Shown here: positions 1 through 8,514 of the stretch, one piece after another
Numbering within the stretch: position 1 is the stretch's first letter
Layout: each line of letters begins with the position of its first letter
Assembly (NCBI RefSeq): GCF_001428845.1
Contig: NZ_LMIU01000002.1
Coordinates: forward strand, 62,001 to 126,000
From: Achromobacter sp. Root83
GTDB lineage: Bacteria > Pseudomonadota > Gammaproteobacteria > Burkholderiales > Burkholderiaceae_B
Direction of reading: 5' to 3'
DNA length: 64,000 bases
Translations under genes and position numbers: made by a program
The notes under the pieces: model-generated
What the model saw: the letters and a program-made list of their open reading frames with translations, nothing else
What the model was told of the DNA's origin: nothing
Databases searched by the model: none

Positions 1-32
1 TGGAACGGCGGCAGATTGGTTTGGGCGGTCAT
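1..32 (-). CDS. Start of a divergent gene (partial)
   Basis: An ATG on the minus strand at 32 opens a frame reading MTAQTNLPPF that leaves the window after ten residues. A GGAG Shine-Dalgarno-like sequence lies about 8 bases before it. It is divergent from the LysR-type regulator at 184, the usual arrangement for a LysR target gene, but too little is present to name a product. The start is reasonably supported; the function is unknown. Confidence 0.5.
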   Translation of the reverse strand, partial: MTAQTNLPPF

Positions 33-183
33 GAAAAGCTCCGGGTGAGGCAAAAGAAGATGATCGGTCAGAATGCGGGCCGTCGCAAGATTGCGGGACG
101 CTTAGCACCAGTGTGTAGTTTAGGTATTGTTTTTTTGATTGAAAAACGATATTTTTTGTGTCTTAGCATCGAAAATATTGATC

Positions 184-1098
184 GTGATCAAAGAATTCAG
201 GACCTTCCTGGCGGTGGCGCGCGACGGCACCTTCACCGGCGCCGGCGTTCACCTGGGGCTGACGCAGTCCGCCGTCAGCGCCCAGATCAAGCGCCTGGAG
301 GAATACCTGGGGATCGAACTGTTCGACCGTGGCGCGCGCGCGGCAGTGCTGAATGCCCATGGCCGCGAGATGCTGCCTCAGGCCGAGGAACTGGTCGCCA
401 TGGCCGAGCGCATGGTCACCACGGCGGGCGCGGGCCACGTCAGCGGCTCGCTGCGCATCGGCGCCATCGCCTCCGTGCAGCAGGACCTGCTGGTGCGCGC
501 GCTGGGCGTATTCCGCGCCGTCTACCCGGACGTGCGGGTGCGCATCGTGCCCGGCGTATCGCTGTCGTTGCTGGGGCAGGTGGACGCCGGCGAGGTGGAT
601 CTGGCCGTGCTGATCCGGCCGCCGTTTGCCCTGCCTCCCGAATTGGGCTGGCAGCCCCTGATGAGCGAGCCCGTGGTGCTTGCCGTGCCAGAATCCCTGG
701 CGCCCGCGCCGTGGCGCGAACTGCTGGCGACCCAGCCCTTCATCCGCTACGACCGGGCGTCGTTCGGCGGGCGCGTGGTGGACATCTTCCTGAAGAAGCA
801 CCGGATCAACGTCCACGAGGCCGTGGAGCTCGACGAAATCGAGGCCATCGCGGGCATGGTGCGGCATGGCCTGGGCGTGGCGCTGCTGCCGCGACTGCGG
901 CGGCTGGATATGACGGGGCTGCGGCTGGTGTCTCTGGGCGAGGCGGCGTTCCATCGCGAGATCGGCATCATCGGGCGCCTGCCCTTCGATGCGGGCAGCG
1001 TGCGGGACAAGATCGCGGAATGCCTGGTGAGGTCGGCGGCCGACGATACATCGACGACTCCAATCACCCTCGCATCAAGCGCAAGCGAAAAGGCCTGA
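184..1098 (+). CDS. LysR-family transcriptional regulator
   Basis: A DNA-binding regulator of about 304 residues, the usual LysR size. The N-terminal winged HTH is clear (IKEFRTFLAVARDGTFTGA followed by LTQSAVSAQIKRLEEYLG and LFDRG), and the rest fits a periplasmic-binding-protein-like effector domain. I chose the GTG at 184 because the family starts just before IKEFRTF; the frame is open back to a TTG at 139, which would add 15 residues with no family resemblance. It is divergent from the gene leaving the window at position 1, its probable target. The intergenic region is strikingly AT-rich and holds TTTTTGATTGAAAAA (132-146), which could serve as a LysR-type site. The effector cannot be told from sequence. 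Confidence 0.9.
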   Translation: MIKEFRTFLAVARDGTFTGAGVHLGLTQSAVSAQIKRLEEYLGIELFDRGARAAVLNAHGREMLPQAEELVAMAERMVTTAGAGHVSGSLRIGAIASVQQDLLVRALGVFRAVYPDVRVRIVPGVSLSLLGQVDAGEVDLAVLIRPPFALPPELGWQPLMSEPVVLAVPESLAPAPWRELLATQPFIRYDRASFGGRVVDIFLKKHRINVHEAVELDEIEAIAGMVRHGLGVALLPRLRRLDMTGLRLVSLGEAAFHREIGIIGRLPFDAGSVRDKIAECLVRSAADDTSTTPITLASSASEKA

Positions 1099-1134
1099 GC
1101 CCGGTTCGGTACCGGACCCAGGCCTTCGGCCTTT
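1090..1134 (+). terminator. Rho-independent terminator after the LysR gene
   Basis: AAGGCCTG (1090-1097) pairs with CAGGCCTT (1119-1126), with inner CCGG/CCGG pairing, and a short CTTT run follows at 1131. It overlaps the LysR stop codon and lies between two convergent genes, so it may also serve serA in the other direction. Confidence 0.5.
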
Positions 1135-1187
1135 GGATAACCGACCGTCCAACCATCGGGCGGCCAGTTCTCGAAGGGCTCTTTGCT

Positions 1188-2387
1188 TTACAGCCGGTCG
1201 CAGCGCACGGTGATCGGATGGTCGCGCAGGGCGGTCATCACGATGTCGTCGACCTGGCCTTCCACGTCCGTGATCACGTAGCCGATCTGGCCGCGGGTCT
1301 GCAGGGTTTGGCTGACGATGTTCAGCCCGTGCTGCGCCATCAGGTTGTCCAGTGCGCCCAGGGCGCCCGGCGCGTTGCGGTGGACGTGCAGGATGCGCGT
1401 GCCGCCCGCCTGTTCCACATAGGGCAGTTCCGGGAAGTTGACCGCGCCCTTGGTGGTGCCGGCTTGCAGGAAACGCACCAGTTTCTCGGCCACTTCGCGG
1501 CCGATGTTCTCTTGCGATTCCTGCGTGCTGCCGCCGATGTGCGGGGTCAGGATCACGTTGGGCATGCCGATCAGCGGGCTGGCCAGCGGTTCGTCGGCGC
1601 TCTTGGGCTCGGTGGGGAACACGTCCAGCGCGGCGCCGGCCAGGTGGCCGGACTTCAGCGCCGCGTGCAGCGCGGAGATATCCACCACCGTGCCGCGCGA
1701 GGCGTTGATCAGGATGGCGCCGCGGCGCATGCGCGCGATGGTTTCCGCGTTCATGATGTTTTCGGTGGACTTGCCGCCGGGCACGTGCAGCGTCACGACG
1801 TCGGCCTGTTCCAGCAGGTCGTTCAGCGTGCCGGCGGGGCGGGCGTTGCCCAGCGGCAGCTTGGCTTCCACGTCGTGATAGATGACGCGCATGCCCAGGC
1901 TTTCGGCCAGCGTGCTGATCTGCGAGCCGATATTGCCGTAACCCACGATGCCCAGCGTCTTGCCACGGGTCTCGAAGGCGCCGGAGGCGCTCTTGTCCCA
2001 ATGGCCCAGGTGGACGCGCGCGTTCTTTTCGGGAATGCGGCGCAGCAGCAGGATGGCTTCGCCCAGCACCAGCTCGGCCACCGAACGGGTGTTCGAGAAG
2101 GGCGCGTTGAACACCGGGACGCCGCGCTGCATGGCCGTATCCAGGTCGACCTGGTTGGTGCCGATGCAGAAGCAGCCCACGACGCGCAGGTCGGGGTTGC
2201 CGGACAGCAGGGCGGCATCCAGATGCGTGCGAGAACGGATCCCCGCCACTTGCACGCCGCGCAGGGCGTCGTGCAATTGCGCCGGCGGCAGGGCCGCGGC
2301 ATGCGTGACGATATCGGTGTAGCCGGCGGCTTCGAATACGGCGCGGGCGCTCGGGTGGATGTTCTCGAACAGGACGATTTGTGCCAT
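1188..2387 (-). CDS. serA: D-3-phosphoglycerate dehydrogenase
   Basis: The NAD-dependent first committed enzyme of serine biosynthesis (3-phosphoglycerate to 3-phosphohydroxypyruvate), cytosolic. The 399 residues match the short E. coli-type form with one C-terminal ACT domain. Visible features are the GYGNIGSQ nucleotide-binding loop near 149-156, NASRGTVVD near 228-236 with the catalytic Arg, the Glu of FPTEP near 260, and the catalytic His of TPHIGGST near 283. The ACT domain begins near residue 327 (TRILHVHRNAPGALGALD) and in this family binds serine as a feedback inhibitor. It begins with ATG (MAQIVLFENI). It is convergent with the LysR gene; nothing in the sequence links the two. Confidence 0.96.
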   Translation of the reverse strand: MAQIVLFENIHPSARAVFEAAGYTDIVTHAAALPPAQLHDALRGVQVAGIRSRTHLDAALLSGNPDLRVVGCFCIGTNQVDLDTAMQRGVPVFNAPFSNTRSVAELVLGEAILLLRRIPEKNARVHLGHWDKSASGAFETRGKTLGIVGYGNIGSQISTLAESLGMRVIYHDVEAKLPLGNARPAGTLNDLLEQADVVTLHVPGGKSTENIMNAETIARMRRGAILINASRGTVVDISALHAALKSGHLAGAALDVFPTEPKSADEPLASPLIGMPNVILTPHIGGSTQESQENIGREVAEKLVRFLQAGTTKGAVNFPELPYVEQAGGTRILHVHRNAPGALGALDNLMAQHGLNIVSQTLQTRGQIGYVITDVEGQVDDIVMTALRDHPITVRCDRL

Positions 2388-2488
2388 GACTGCCAGGGGG
2401 TGGGTGAGAAACGCGTTTTATTTATTGTGGCGCATTTTTGCTGCAGTGCAAGGAGTAGCCATTGAGCCGGTGTGGATGAATTGTTTCA

Positions 2489-2558
2489 GCGCGGCGGCTA
2501 GCGCGGCGGCTAGCGCGGCGGCTAGCGCGGCGGCGAGCGCCGCGGCCAGCGCGCGCGC
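2489..2558. repeat. 12-bp tandem repeat between serA and the copper locus
   Basis: About five and a half head-to-tail units of GCGCGGCGGCTA: three perfect copies (2489-2524), then diverging copies (GCGCGGCGGCGA, GCGCCGCGGCCA and a remnant). The array ends at the stop codon of the DUF411 gene (2559-2561). The unit is a multiple of three, and one reading frame gives an Ala-Ala-Ala-Ser repeat, but no credible gene covers it. It looks like a slippage-prone minisatellite or part of a GC-rich downstream structure. Confidence 0.85.
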
Positions 2559-3017
2559 CTAGCGGTAGGCCTGGAAGACCTTGGACTGGCCCTGCTTATC
2601 CACCAGCACCACATCGTGCGGGGTCTTGCGGCCGCCGTATTCCGGGCCATCCATGCCGGGCGACCCCAGCGGCATGCCCGGCGCGGCCAGGCCCGCCGCG
2701 TGGGGCTTTTCCAGCAGCAGCCGGCGCACATCGCTGGCCGGGACGTGGCCTTCGACGGCATAGCCGTCGACCATGGCCGTGTGGCAGGAGCCGTAGTCCG
2801 CCATGCCCGCGTTACGGCGGATGGGGCCGGTGTCCTGGACGTCATGCGTGGTGACGGCGAAGCCGTTGTCGCGCATGTGCTTGACCCAGTCCTCGCAGCA
2901 GCCGCAGGTGGGCGTCTTCCAGACTTCCACCTTGACGGGCGTCTGCGCGGTGGCATAGACGGGGGCGCACAGGGCCGCGGCGATAAGCAGGCGGCGCGTA
3001 AGACGGGAAACGTTCAT
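2559..3017 (-). CDS. DUF411 periplasmic metal-associated protein
   Basis: A 152-residue protein with a Sec signal peptide (LTRRLLIAAALCAPVYATAQ) and the DUF411 hallmarks: VWKTPTCGCCEDW with a CGCC cluster near residues 38-41, and a DYGSCHTAMVDGYAVEGHVP block. Members are exported small proteins often found with copper-resistance genes and thought to bind metal. It is the last gene of the copper locus, 68 bases after copB, so a role in periplasmic copper handling is the likely reading. The biochemical function of the family is not firmly known. A 12-bp tandem array starts directly after the stop codon. Confidence 0.85.
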   Translation of the reverse strand: MNVSRLTRRLLIAAALCAPVYATAQTPVKVEVWKTPTCGCCEDWVKHMRDNGFAVTTHDVQDTGPIRRNAGMADYGSCHTAMVDGYAVEGHVPASDVRRLLLEKPHAAGLAAPGMPLGSPGMDGPEYGGRKTPHDVVLVDKQGQSKVFQAYR

Positions 3018-3085
3018 GATGCTCCGTACAGAAAACGTGAGTCCTTGCGGGGCGCGGGCCCTGAAGGGTCAGAACCAGAATCGGG

Positions 3086-3943
3086 TCAGAACCAGAAGCG
3101 GACGCCCGCGATGATGGCGGCCTGGGACCGCCCTTCGCCGGCATCGGCCGCGTAGCGTGCGGTTTGGCCGAACTTGCGTTCAAAGGATACGCCAACATAG
3201 GGCGCGAATTCGCGCGTGACCTCATAGCGCAGCCGCAGCGATAGCGCGCCCTGCGACAGGCCGGAACCGATGCCGCGCGCCGGGTCGTCCTTGCCATAGA
3301 GGCTGGCCTCCAGCTCGGGCGTGAAGATCAGCCGCTGGGTCAGCAGCAGATCGTATTCGGCCTTCAGCGCCAGCGCGGTGCGGCCGGACGGACCGGCGTA
3401 GGCGGTGGTCTCCAGTTCGATGTTGTAGGGCAGCACGCCTTCGATGCCGATGGCGGCCCAGTTGCGCTTGGGGCCCGTGCCGATGTCCCGGCGCGCGCCC
3501 AGCTGCAGGTCCCAGAACGGCGACACGGCGTGGCTCCAGAAGGCTTCCACCTTGCCGTCCGAGCCGCCGCCGCTTTCTCGTTCACCCTCGCTCTTGACCA
3601 CCAGCCGGTTGGCGGCGGTGCCGAACCAGTAGCGGCCGTCCCATTCCAGCGCGTTCTGGCCATCGCGATTGCGGGCGGCGCCGAACTTGTCGAACAGCAC
3701 TTGCCAGGTGGGCGCGTTGTCCATCATGTGGGGATGGATGCCATAGCTGTCATAGCCCCGCTCGCCCGCGCCGTCGCTGGCGGGCAGGCTGCCCACGGGT
3801 GGCGCGCCGGTGGCCGGGGCGGTGCCGTGGCCCATCGATCCATGGTCCATGCCGGCGGATTGCGCCCACGATACGGGGCCGGCCAGTGTCATTGCGATGG
3901 CGCAGGCGCCCAGCAGCGCATGTCGGGGATTCTTCGGTTTCAT
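3086..3943 (-). CDS. copB: CopB-type outer-membrane copper resistance protein
   Basis: A 285-residue outer-membrane protein of the CopB/PcoB family. It has a signal peptide (to about residue 27, SWAQ), a short Met/His-rich segment (MDHGSMGHG near 32-40) that could bind copper, then beta-barrel-like alternating sequence ending in aromatic VRFWF, typical of outer-membrane proteins. The ATG lies 1 base past the TAA of copA (3947-3949), so the two are almost certainly co-transcribed and translationally linked. In the family CopB works with CopA in copper tolerance by sequestration or efflux. Confidence 0.9.
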   Translation of the reverse strand: MKPKNPRHALLGACAIAMTLAGPVSWAQSAGMDHGSMGHGTAPATGAPPVGSLPASDGAGERGYDSYGIHPHMMDNAPTWQVLFDKFGAARNRDGQNALEWDGRYWFGTAANRLVVKSEGERESGGGSDGKVEAFWSHAVSPFWDLQLGARRDIGTGPKRNWAAIGIEGVLPYNIELETTAYAGPSGRTALALKAEYDLLLTQRLIFTPELEASLYGKDDPARGIGSGLSQGALSLRLRYEVTREFAPYVGVSFERKFGQTARYAADAGEGRSQAAIIAGVRFWF

Positions 3944-3946
3944 TAT

Positions 3947-5725
3947 TTACTCCACCACGACCGCCCTGAACATGCCGGCCTCCATGTGATACAGCAGATG
4001 GCAGTGGTAGGCCCAATGCCCGCGCGCATCGGCGCTGACGCGATAGCTCAGGCGCTGCGCCGGATTGAGCGTGATCGTGTGCTTGCGCACCTGGAACGCG
4101 CCGTCGGGCGATTCAAGGTCGCTCCACAGTCCGTGCAGGTGGATCGGATGCGTCATCATCGTGTCGTTGACCAGAACGAAGCGCACCCGCTCGCCGTAGC
4201 GCAGCACGATGGGCTTGGCGTCCGAGAATTTCACGCCGTTGAACGACCACATGTAGCGTTCCATGTTGCCCGTCAAGTGCAGCTCGATCTCGCGCGAGGG
4301 CGGACGGTTGTCGTCCGGTTCGCGCATGGAACGCAGGTCCGCGTAGGTCAGCACGCGGCGGCCGTTGTCGCGCAGGCCGACGCCCGGATCGTCCAGCCGC
4401 GTCGACACCACGTCTGGCAGCATCGAGTTGCCCACGCCGCGCTCGGCAGCATAGGGGTGCCTGACCTCGATCATGCCGCCTTGCTCCGCGCCGGAGCCGT
4501 GGACGCCGCCGTGGTCCATGCCCGCCATGGCGGCGTGGTTCATCGCGCCGGCGGCCGCGCCGTCCTGCATGCCCGCCATGTCGTGGCCGCCACCCATGTC
4601 GTGGGCCATGCCCATGTCCATCATGCCCAGCAGCTGCACACGGTCCACCGCCGGCACCTCGGCCTGCATGCCGGCGCGCGGCGCCAGCGTGGCGCGCGCG
4701 TAGCCGGAGCGGTCCATGGCTTGGGAGAAGATGGTGTAGGCGCGCGCTTCCCGTGGTTCGACGATCACGTCGTAGGTTTCCGCCACGCCGATGCGGAATT
4801 CCTCGACGTCCACGGGCCTTACATCCTGCCCGTCGGCGGCCACGACCGTCATCCGCAAGCCGGGGATGCGCACGTCGAAGTACGTCATCGCCGATCCGTT
4901 GATGAAGCGCAGGCGCATGCGCTCGCCCGGCTGGAACAGCCCGGTCCAGTTGCCCGCCGGCGTGGCGCCGTTGGTGAGGAAGGTGTAGGTCGAGCCTGAC
5001 ACGTCCGCCAGGTCTGACGGGTTCATGCGCATCTGTTCCCACATCAGGCGTTCGGACAGCGCGCCGCGCCAGCCCTTTTCCCGGGCGTCGGCCGCCAGGC
5101 TCTGGATGCTGGGCTGGATGCGGTTGTAGTAGTCGGGCATCACCTTCAGCTTGTTGAACAGGCGCATCGGGTCTTCGTCCGTCCAGTCGGACAGCAGCAC
5201 GGTGTAGTCGCGGTCGGACGCGATGGGGTCGCGGTGGCGCGGATCGATGACGATGGCGCCGTACAGGCCGGTCTGCTCCTGGAAGCCCGAGTGGCTGTGA
5301 TACCAGTACGTGCCGCTTTGACGGACATCGAAGCGGTAGGTGAATGTCTGGCCCGGATCGATGCCGGGAAAGCTCAGGCCCGGCACGCCGTCCATCTCGG
5401 TGGGCAGGAGGATGCCGTGCCAGTGGATGGATGTCTGTTCGCGCAGGCGGTTGGTGACATGCAAGGTCACCGTATCGCCCTCGCGCCAGCGCAGCAACGG
5501 CGCGGGCAGCTGCCCGTTAACCGTGGTGCCGATGCGCGCGGCGCCCGTGAAGTTCACGGGGGTCTCGCCGATCTCCAGGTGGAATTCGGTGCCGCGCAGT
5601 TCGGCGGCCGGCGCCGTGTGCTCGCGCGCCAGCGCCACGCGCCAGCCGCCAAGCGCCGCCAGCGCGCCGCCGGCGGCCAGGCCCTGCACGAAGCGCCGAC
5701 GGCCAGGGGGAGGAGATGTCGTCAT
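3947..5725 (-). CDS. copA: CopA-type periplasmic multicopper oxidase
   Basis: A 592-residue multicopper oxidase that likely oxidises Cu(I) in the periplasm. It starts with a twin-arginine signal (RRRFVQGLAAGGALAALGG), so it is exported folded through Tat. Copper motifs are HWHG (101-104), HSH (143-145), HPIHLHG (526-532) and HCHLLYHMEAGM (574-585), the last carrying the type 1 Cys and Met ligands. A Met/His-rich insert at about 368-409 is typical of CopA/PcoA. Its ATG follows the cupredoxin stop by one base and copB follows by three bases, so it sits inside a tight operon. This is the oxidase CopA, not the P-type ATPase of the same name. Confidence 0.95.
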   Translation of the reverse strand: MTTSPPPGRRRFVQGLAAGGALAALGGWRVALAREHTAPAAELRGTEFHLEIGETPVNFTGAARIGTTVNGQLPAPLLRWREGDTVTLHVTNRLREQTSIHWHGILLPTEMDGVPGLSFPGIDPGQTFTYRFDVRQSGTYWYHSHSGFQEQTGLYGAIVIDPRHRDPIASDRDYTVLLSDWTDEDPMRLFNKLKVMPDYYNRIQPSIQSLAADAREKGWRGALSERLMWEQMRMNPSDLADVSGSTYTFLTNGATPAGNWTGLFQPGERMRLRFINGSAMTYFDVRIPGLRMTVVAADGQDVRPVDVEEFRIGVAETYDVIVEPREARAYTIFSQAMDRSGYARATLAPRAGMQAEVPAVDRVQLLGMMDMGMAHDMGGGHDMAGMQDGAAAGAMNHAAMAGMDHGGVHGSGAEQGGMIEVRHPYAAERGVGNSMLPDVVSTRLDDPGVGLRDNGRRVLTYADLRSMREPDDNRPPSREIELHLTGNMERYMWSFNGVKFSDAKPIVLRYGERVRFVLVNDTMMTHPIHLHGLWSDLESPDGAFQVRKHTITLNPAQRLSYRVSADARGHWAYHCHLLYHMEAGMFRAVVVE

Positions 5726-5726
5726 G

Positions 5727-6212
5727 TCAGAGCACCGACACCGAGCCCTTCATGCCGGCGGTGTAGTGGCCGGGCTCCAGGCAGCCGAAGGACACCTTGC
5801 CCGCCTTGTCGAAGCGCCACACGATCTGGCCGCTCTTGCCGGCTTCGAGCGATACCGCGTTGGCTTCCTCGTGACGCATGCCGGGGTCCTTCATCATCAT
5901 GTCGTAATGCGATTTCAGGTCGGCGTCGGTGCCAAGCACCAGCTCATGGCGGATCTTGCCGGAGTTGCGCACGTTCAGGCGCACGGTTTCCCCGGCCTTG
6001 ACCTCGATGCTCGCGGGAGTAAAGCGCATGGCGTCAGACATGTCGACGTCGATCGTGCGCGTGACGCGGGCGGCGTCTCCCGGTTTGCCGATGGGGGTGG
6101 AAGCGGCCGGCATGGCGTGGCCGGCATGATCGCCCGCGGCGTATGCGGCGCCGGCGGACAGCGTAAGGGCCAGGGCGGCGGCTTGGGTGATGCGTAGCAA
6201 TGTGCTCTTCAC
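5727..6212 (-). CDS. Periplasmic cupredoxin (CopI-like)
   Basis: A type 1 copper protein of 161 residues with a signal peptide (about residues 1-26, ending AAYAA) and a His/Met segment after it (GDHAGHAM). The copper ligands His89, Cys144, His149 and Met154 are all present. I start it at the GTG at 6210-6212 because AAAGGA lies just upstream and the signal peptide then begins correctly with MKSTLLR; an upstream ATG at 6245 would add 11 residues. It is the first structural gene of the copper operon. It may shuttle or hold copper for CopA, as CopI does in related bacteria; that role is inferred. Confidence 0.85.
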   Translation of the reverse strand: MKSTLLRITQAAALALTLSAGAAYAAGDHAGHAMPAASTPIGKPGDAARVTRTIDVDMSDAMRFTPASIEVKAGETVRLNVRNSGKIRHELVLGTDADLKSHYDMMMKDPGMRHEEANAVSLEAGKSGQIVWRFDKAGKVSFGCLEPGHYTAGMKGSVSVL

Positions 6213-6243
6213 GTGAATCCTTTCAGGGAGTGACCGTGAAGAC

Positions 6244-6298
6244 ACTTTAGGAAAAGCCGGGTGACCCGATCCTGTCGCGCAGATTACGTTTCTGTAAT
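6244..6298 (-). promoter_or_regulatory. Likely CopR box and promoter of the copper structural operon
   Basis: ATTACGTTTCTGTAAT (6283-6298) is a perfect ATTAC-N6-GTAAT palindrome resembling sites bound by CusR/CopR/CzcR-type response regulators. On the minus strand TAAAGT (6249-6244) can act as a -10, which places the palindrome centre about 53 bases upstream of the expected start, the usual position for this activator class. No good -35 is present, as expected for an activated promoter. The palindrome overlaps the stop codon of copS. The match is by eye. Confidence 0.6.
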
Positions 6299-7687
6299 GT
6301 TCGCGGAGTTGGCGGGGGCGTCGGCCCCTCTCAGGGTGATGCCGACCACGGTGCCGCCGGCGGCGTCCGACCTGGCGTCGACATCGCCGCCATGCATGCG
6401 CGCAATGGCGCGCACGATCGCCAGTCCCAGCCCGTGGCCTTCGCTGCGCGGCGCGCGGGCCTGGCCGGAGCGGAAGAAGCGATCGAAGATGCGGGGCAGG
6501 TCGGCGGGCGGAATGGGCGCACCGGGGTTTCGGACTTCGACCCGGGCCCCGGCGCGGGACGCAGAGCAGGCCAGCACGATCTCGCGGCCCCGGGGGGTGG
6601 CCTTGATGGCGTTGGAAATCAGGTTGGCCAGGGCGCGGCGCACCAGGCCCGGATTGGCGGCCACGGTGGCGTCGCCCTCGCAGCGCAGCTGCACACCGTG
6701 CTCCTCCAGCGTGGCTTCGTAGTATTCCGCCACGCGCCGGGCTTCGGCGGCCAGCGACACCGGCGCCAGGTCGGCGGCGCGTTCGCCGCGGTCGGCGCGG
6801 GCCAGGAAAAGCATGTCGTTGACCAGGGTCTTCAGGTCTTCCAGCTCTTCCAGGTTGGATTCCAGCGCGTCGCGCAGTTCCGCCGCATGGCGCGGCGAGG
6901 ACAGCATGACCTGCGTGCCGTTGATGAGTGTCGCCAGCGGGGTGCGCAGCTCGTGCGCCACGTCGGCGTTGAAGCCCTCCATCTGCTGATAGGCCGCCTG
7001 CAGCCGGTCCAGCGTGCGGTTGAAGGAGCGCACCAGCTCATGCAGTTCGCGGTCGGTGTCTTCGAGCGGCAGGCGCCGCGCCAGGTTATCGGGCTGGATG
7101 CGCGCGGCCTGCCCGGAAAGCCGGCGCGCCGGCGCCATGCTGCGCCGCACGGCCCAGGCCGCCAATACCACCGTGGCGCCCACCCATAGCGCGCAGATCA
7201 GCAGCAGCGCGGTGCCGTAGGCGTAGAGAAACTGCGAACTGGTGCGGGTGCTGACCGCCACGGTGAGCTGCGCGCCCGGCAGGATGCGGTCGTTCATGGC
7301 GACCCGCAGGCCGCGCATGCGGACGCCGTCCTGGGTCTGCAGCACGACCTGATTACCGTCCGCGGTCTCCAGCGTGGCGGGGGCGGGGCCGCCGTAGACG
7401 GCCTGGCCGCCCGCGTCCACGATCCAGATGCCGAGCTGGCCCTGCCCGGTCCGCATCTCGTCGAAGGTGGCGGCCAGGTCCTGCAGGCCGCTGGCGCTGT
7501 TCTGCATGTCGATCAGGTGGTCGATCAGTTCGAGCTTGCCGCTGACCTCGGTGATCTCCTGGCGCTCCACTTCGCGCTTGAGCGCCCAGAACAGCGTGGC
7601 GCCCGCCAGACTGGACACCAGCAGGGCAATGGCGCCCAGCAGCAGCGTCAGCCGCGCCTGCATGGACCGCACGCGGGGCGGCTTCAT
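6284..7687 (-). CDS. copS: Heavy-metal sensor histidine kinase
   Basis: An inner-membrane copper-sensing kinase of 467 residues in the CusS/CopS family. The first membrane helix is near 13-35, a periplasmic sensor of about 120 residues follows, and the second helix is near 157-180. Then come HAMP, HisKA with phospho-accepting His245 in [13 protein letters not shown], and the HATPase domain ([10 protein letters not shown], then [18 protein letters not shown]). It overlaps copR by 4 bases (ATGA), so the two are translationally coupled. Silver or other metals cannot be excluded as ligand; the neighbouring genes favour copper. Confidence 0.93.
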   Translation of the reverse strand: MKPPRVRSMQARLTLLLGAIALLVSSLAGATLFWALKREVERQEITEVSGKLELIDHLIDMQNSASGLQDLAATFDEMRTGQGQLGIWIVDAGGQAVYGGPAPATLETADGNQVVLQTQDGVRMRGLRVAMNDRILPGAQLTVAVSTRTSSQFLYAYGTALLLICALWVGATVVLAAWAVRRSMAPARRLSGQAARIQPDNLARRLPLEDTDRELHELVRSFNRTLDRLQAAYQQMEGFNADVAHELRTPLATLINGTQVMLSSPRHAAELRDALESNLEELEDLKTLVNDMLFLARADRGERAADLAPVSLAAEARRVAEYYEATLEEHGVQLRCEGDATVAANPGLVRRALANLISNAIKATPRGREIVLACSASRAGARVEVRNPGAPIPPADLPRIFDRFFRSGQARAPRSEGHGLGLAIVRAIARMHGGDVDARSDAAGGTVVGITLRGADAPANSANITET

Positions 7688-8388
7688 GCGGGGCGGCCAT
7701 CCGCGGGGCGGCCATCCGCGGGGCGCGATTCCAGTACATAGCCCATGCCGCGCACGGTGTGCAGCAGCTTGGCGTCGTAAGGATCGTCCAGCTTGCCCCG
7801 GAGCCGCCGGACGGCAACGTCGATGACGTTGGTGTCGCTGTCGAAATTCATGTCCCAGACCTGTTCGGCCAGGGTGGTGCGCGACAGCACCTGGCCCTGG
7901 CGGCGCAACAGCAGCGCCAGCAGGCTGAATTCCTTGGCGGTCAGGTCCAGCCGCTGGCCGCCGCGCTGGGCCCGGCGGCGCGCCAGGTCCAGTTCCAGGT
8001 CGGCCAGCCGCAGCAGCGTGGGCTCCTGGGAACGTCCGCGGCGCAGCAGCGCCTGCACGCGGGCCAGCAGTTCCGAAAACGCGAAGGGCTTGACCAGGTA
8101 ATCGTCGGCGCCGCCCTCCAGGCCGCGCACCCGGTCCTCGACGGCGTCGCGCGCCGTCAGCATCAGGATCGGGGTGTCTTTTCGCGCGCGCACGGCCGAC
8201 AGGACCTCGAAGCCGTCCAGGCCGGGCAGCATGACGTCCAGCACGATCAGGTCGTAGGCGCCTTCCAGCGCCAGGTGGCGGCCGTCCACGCCGTCGCGGG
8301 CCACGTCCACGACGTGGGTTTGCTCCGACAGTCCCTTCTTGAGGTAGTCGGCCAGTTTGGGTTCGTCTTCGATGACCAGGATGCGCAT
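7684..8388 (-). CDS. copR: Heavy-metal response regulator, OmpR family
   Basis: The CopR/CusR-type partner of the adjacent kinase. The receiver domain has the acidic pocket (IEDEP), phospho-acceptor Asp51 (VLDVMLPG) and Lys near 101 (LVKPFAF); a winged-helix DNA-binding domain follows ([17 protein letters not shown]). I start at the ATG at 8388 ([10 protein letters not shown]), the standard family start, although a TTG two codons upstream is in frame. The C-terminus ends in a duplicated five-residue unit ([11 protein letters not shown]) encoded by a 15-bp tandem repeat. It should activate the copper operon through the palindrome at 6283-6298 and probably its own gene. Confidence 0.93.
   Translation of the reverse strand: MRILVIEDEPKLADYLKKGLSEQTHVVDVARDGVDGRHLALEGAYDLIVLDVMLPGLDGFEVLSAVRARKDTPILMLTARDAVEDRVRGLEGGADDYLVKPFAFSELLARVQALLRRGRSQEPTLLRLADLELDLARRRAQRGGQRLDLTAKEFSLLALLLRRQGQVLSRTTLAEQVWDMNFDSDTNVIDVAVRRLRGKLDDPYDAKLLHTVRGMGYVLESRPADGRPADGRPA
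7688..7725. repeat. 15-bp tandem repeat at the 3' end of copR
   Basis: GCGGGGCGGCCATCC occurs twice in tandem (7688-7702, 7703-7717) and begins a third time (7718-7725). It encodes the repeated ADGRP tail of CopR and lies just before the copS start. Being 15 bp, a gain or loss of a unit keeps the frame. Confidence 0.9.
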
Positions 8389-8514
8389 GGCCAAAAATTT
8401 ACCATCCGCGCCGCGCGGATGCCGCGTCGCCCGCGGGCAACCGGATCAGGCCGCCTCGCTGGGGATCGGGCAACTCGGCATCGGGCCGCCTCGCGTGGGA
8501 CAGGCCACTTGGGG

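Noticed and set aside
21..2465. An open frame of over 800 codons on the plus strand across the LysR gene and serA
   Set aside because: It runs antisense to serA and out of frame with the LysR gene; its sequence is Arg/Ala/Gly-rich with no family motif. High GC produces such frames.
2489..2558. CRISPR array
   Set aside because: The repeats are 12 bp, contiguous and without spacers, so they are a tandem array. No cas genes are present anywhere in the window.
2359..2562. A 67-codon frame ending in Ala-Ala-Ala-Ser repeats
   Set aside because: It starts inside serA on the opposite strand and its end is only the 12-bp repeat; no ribosome site or homologous features.
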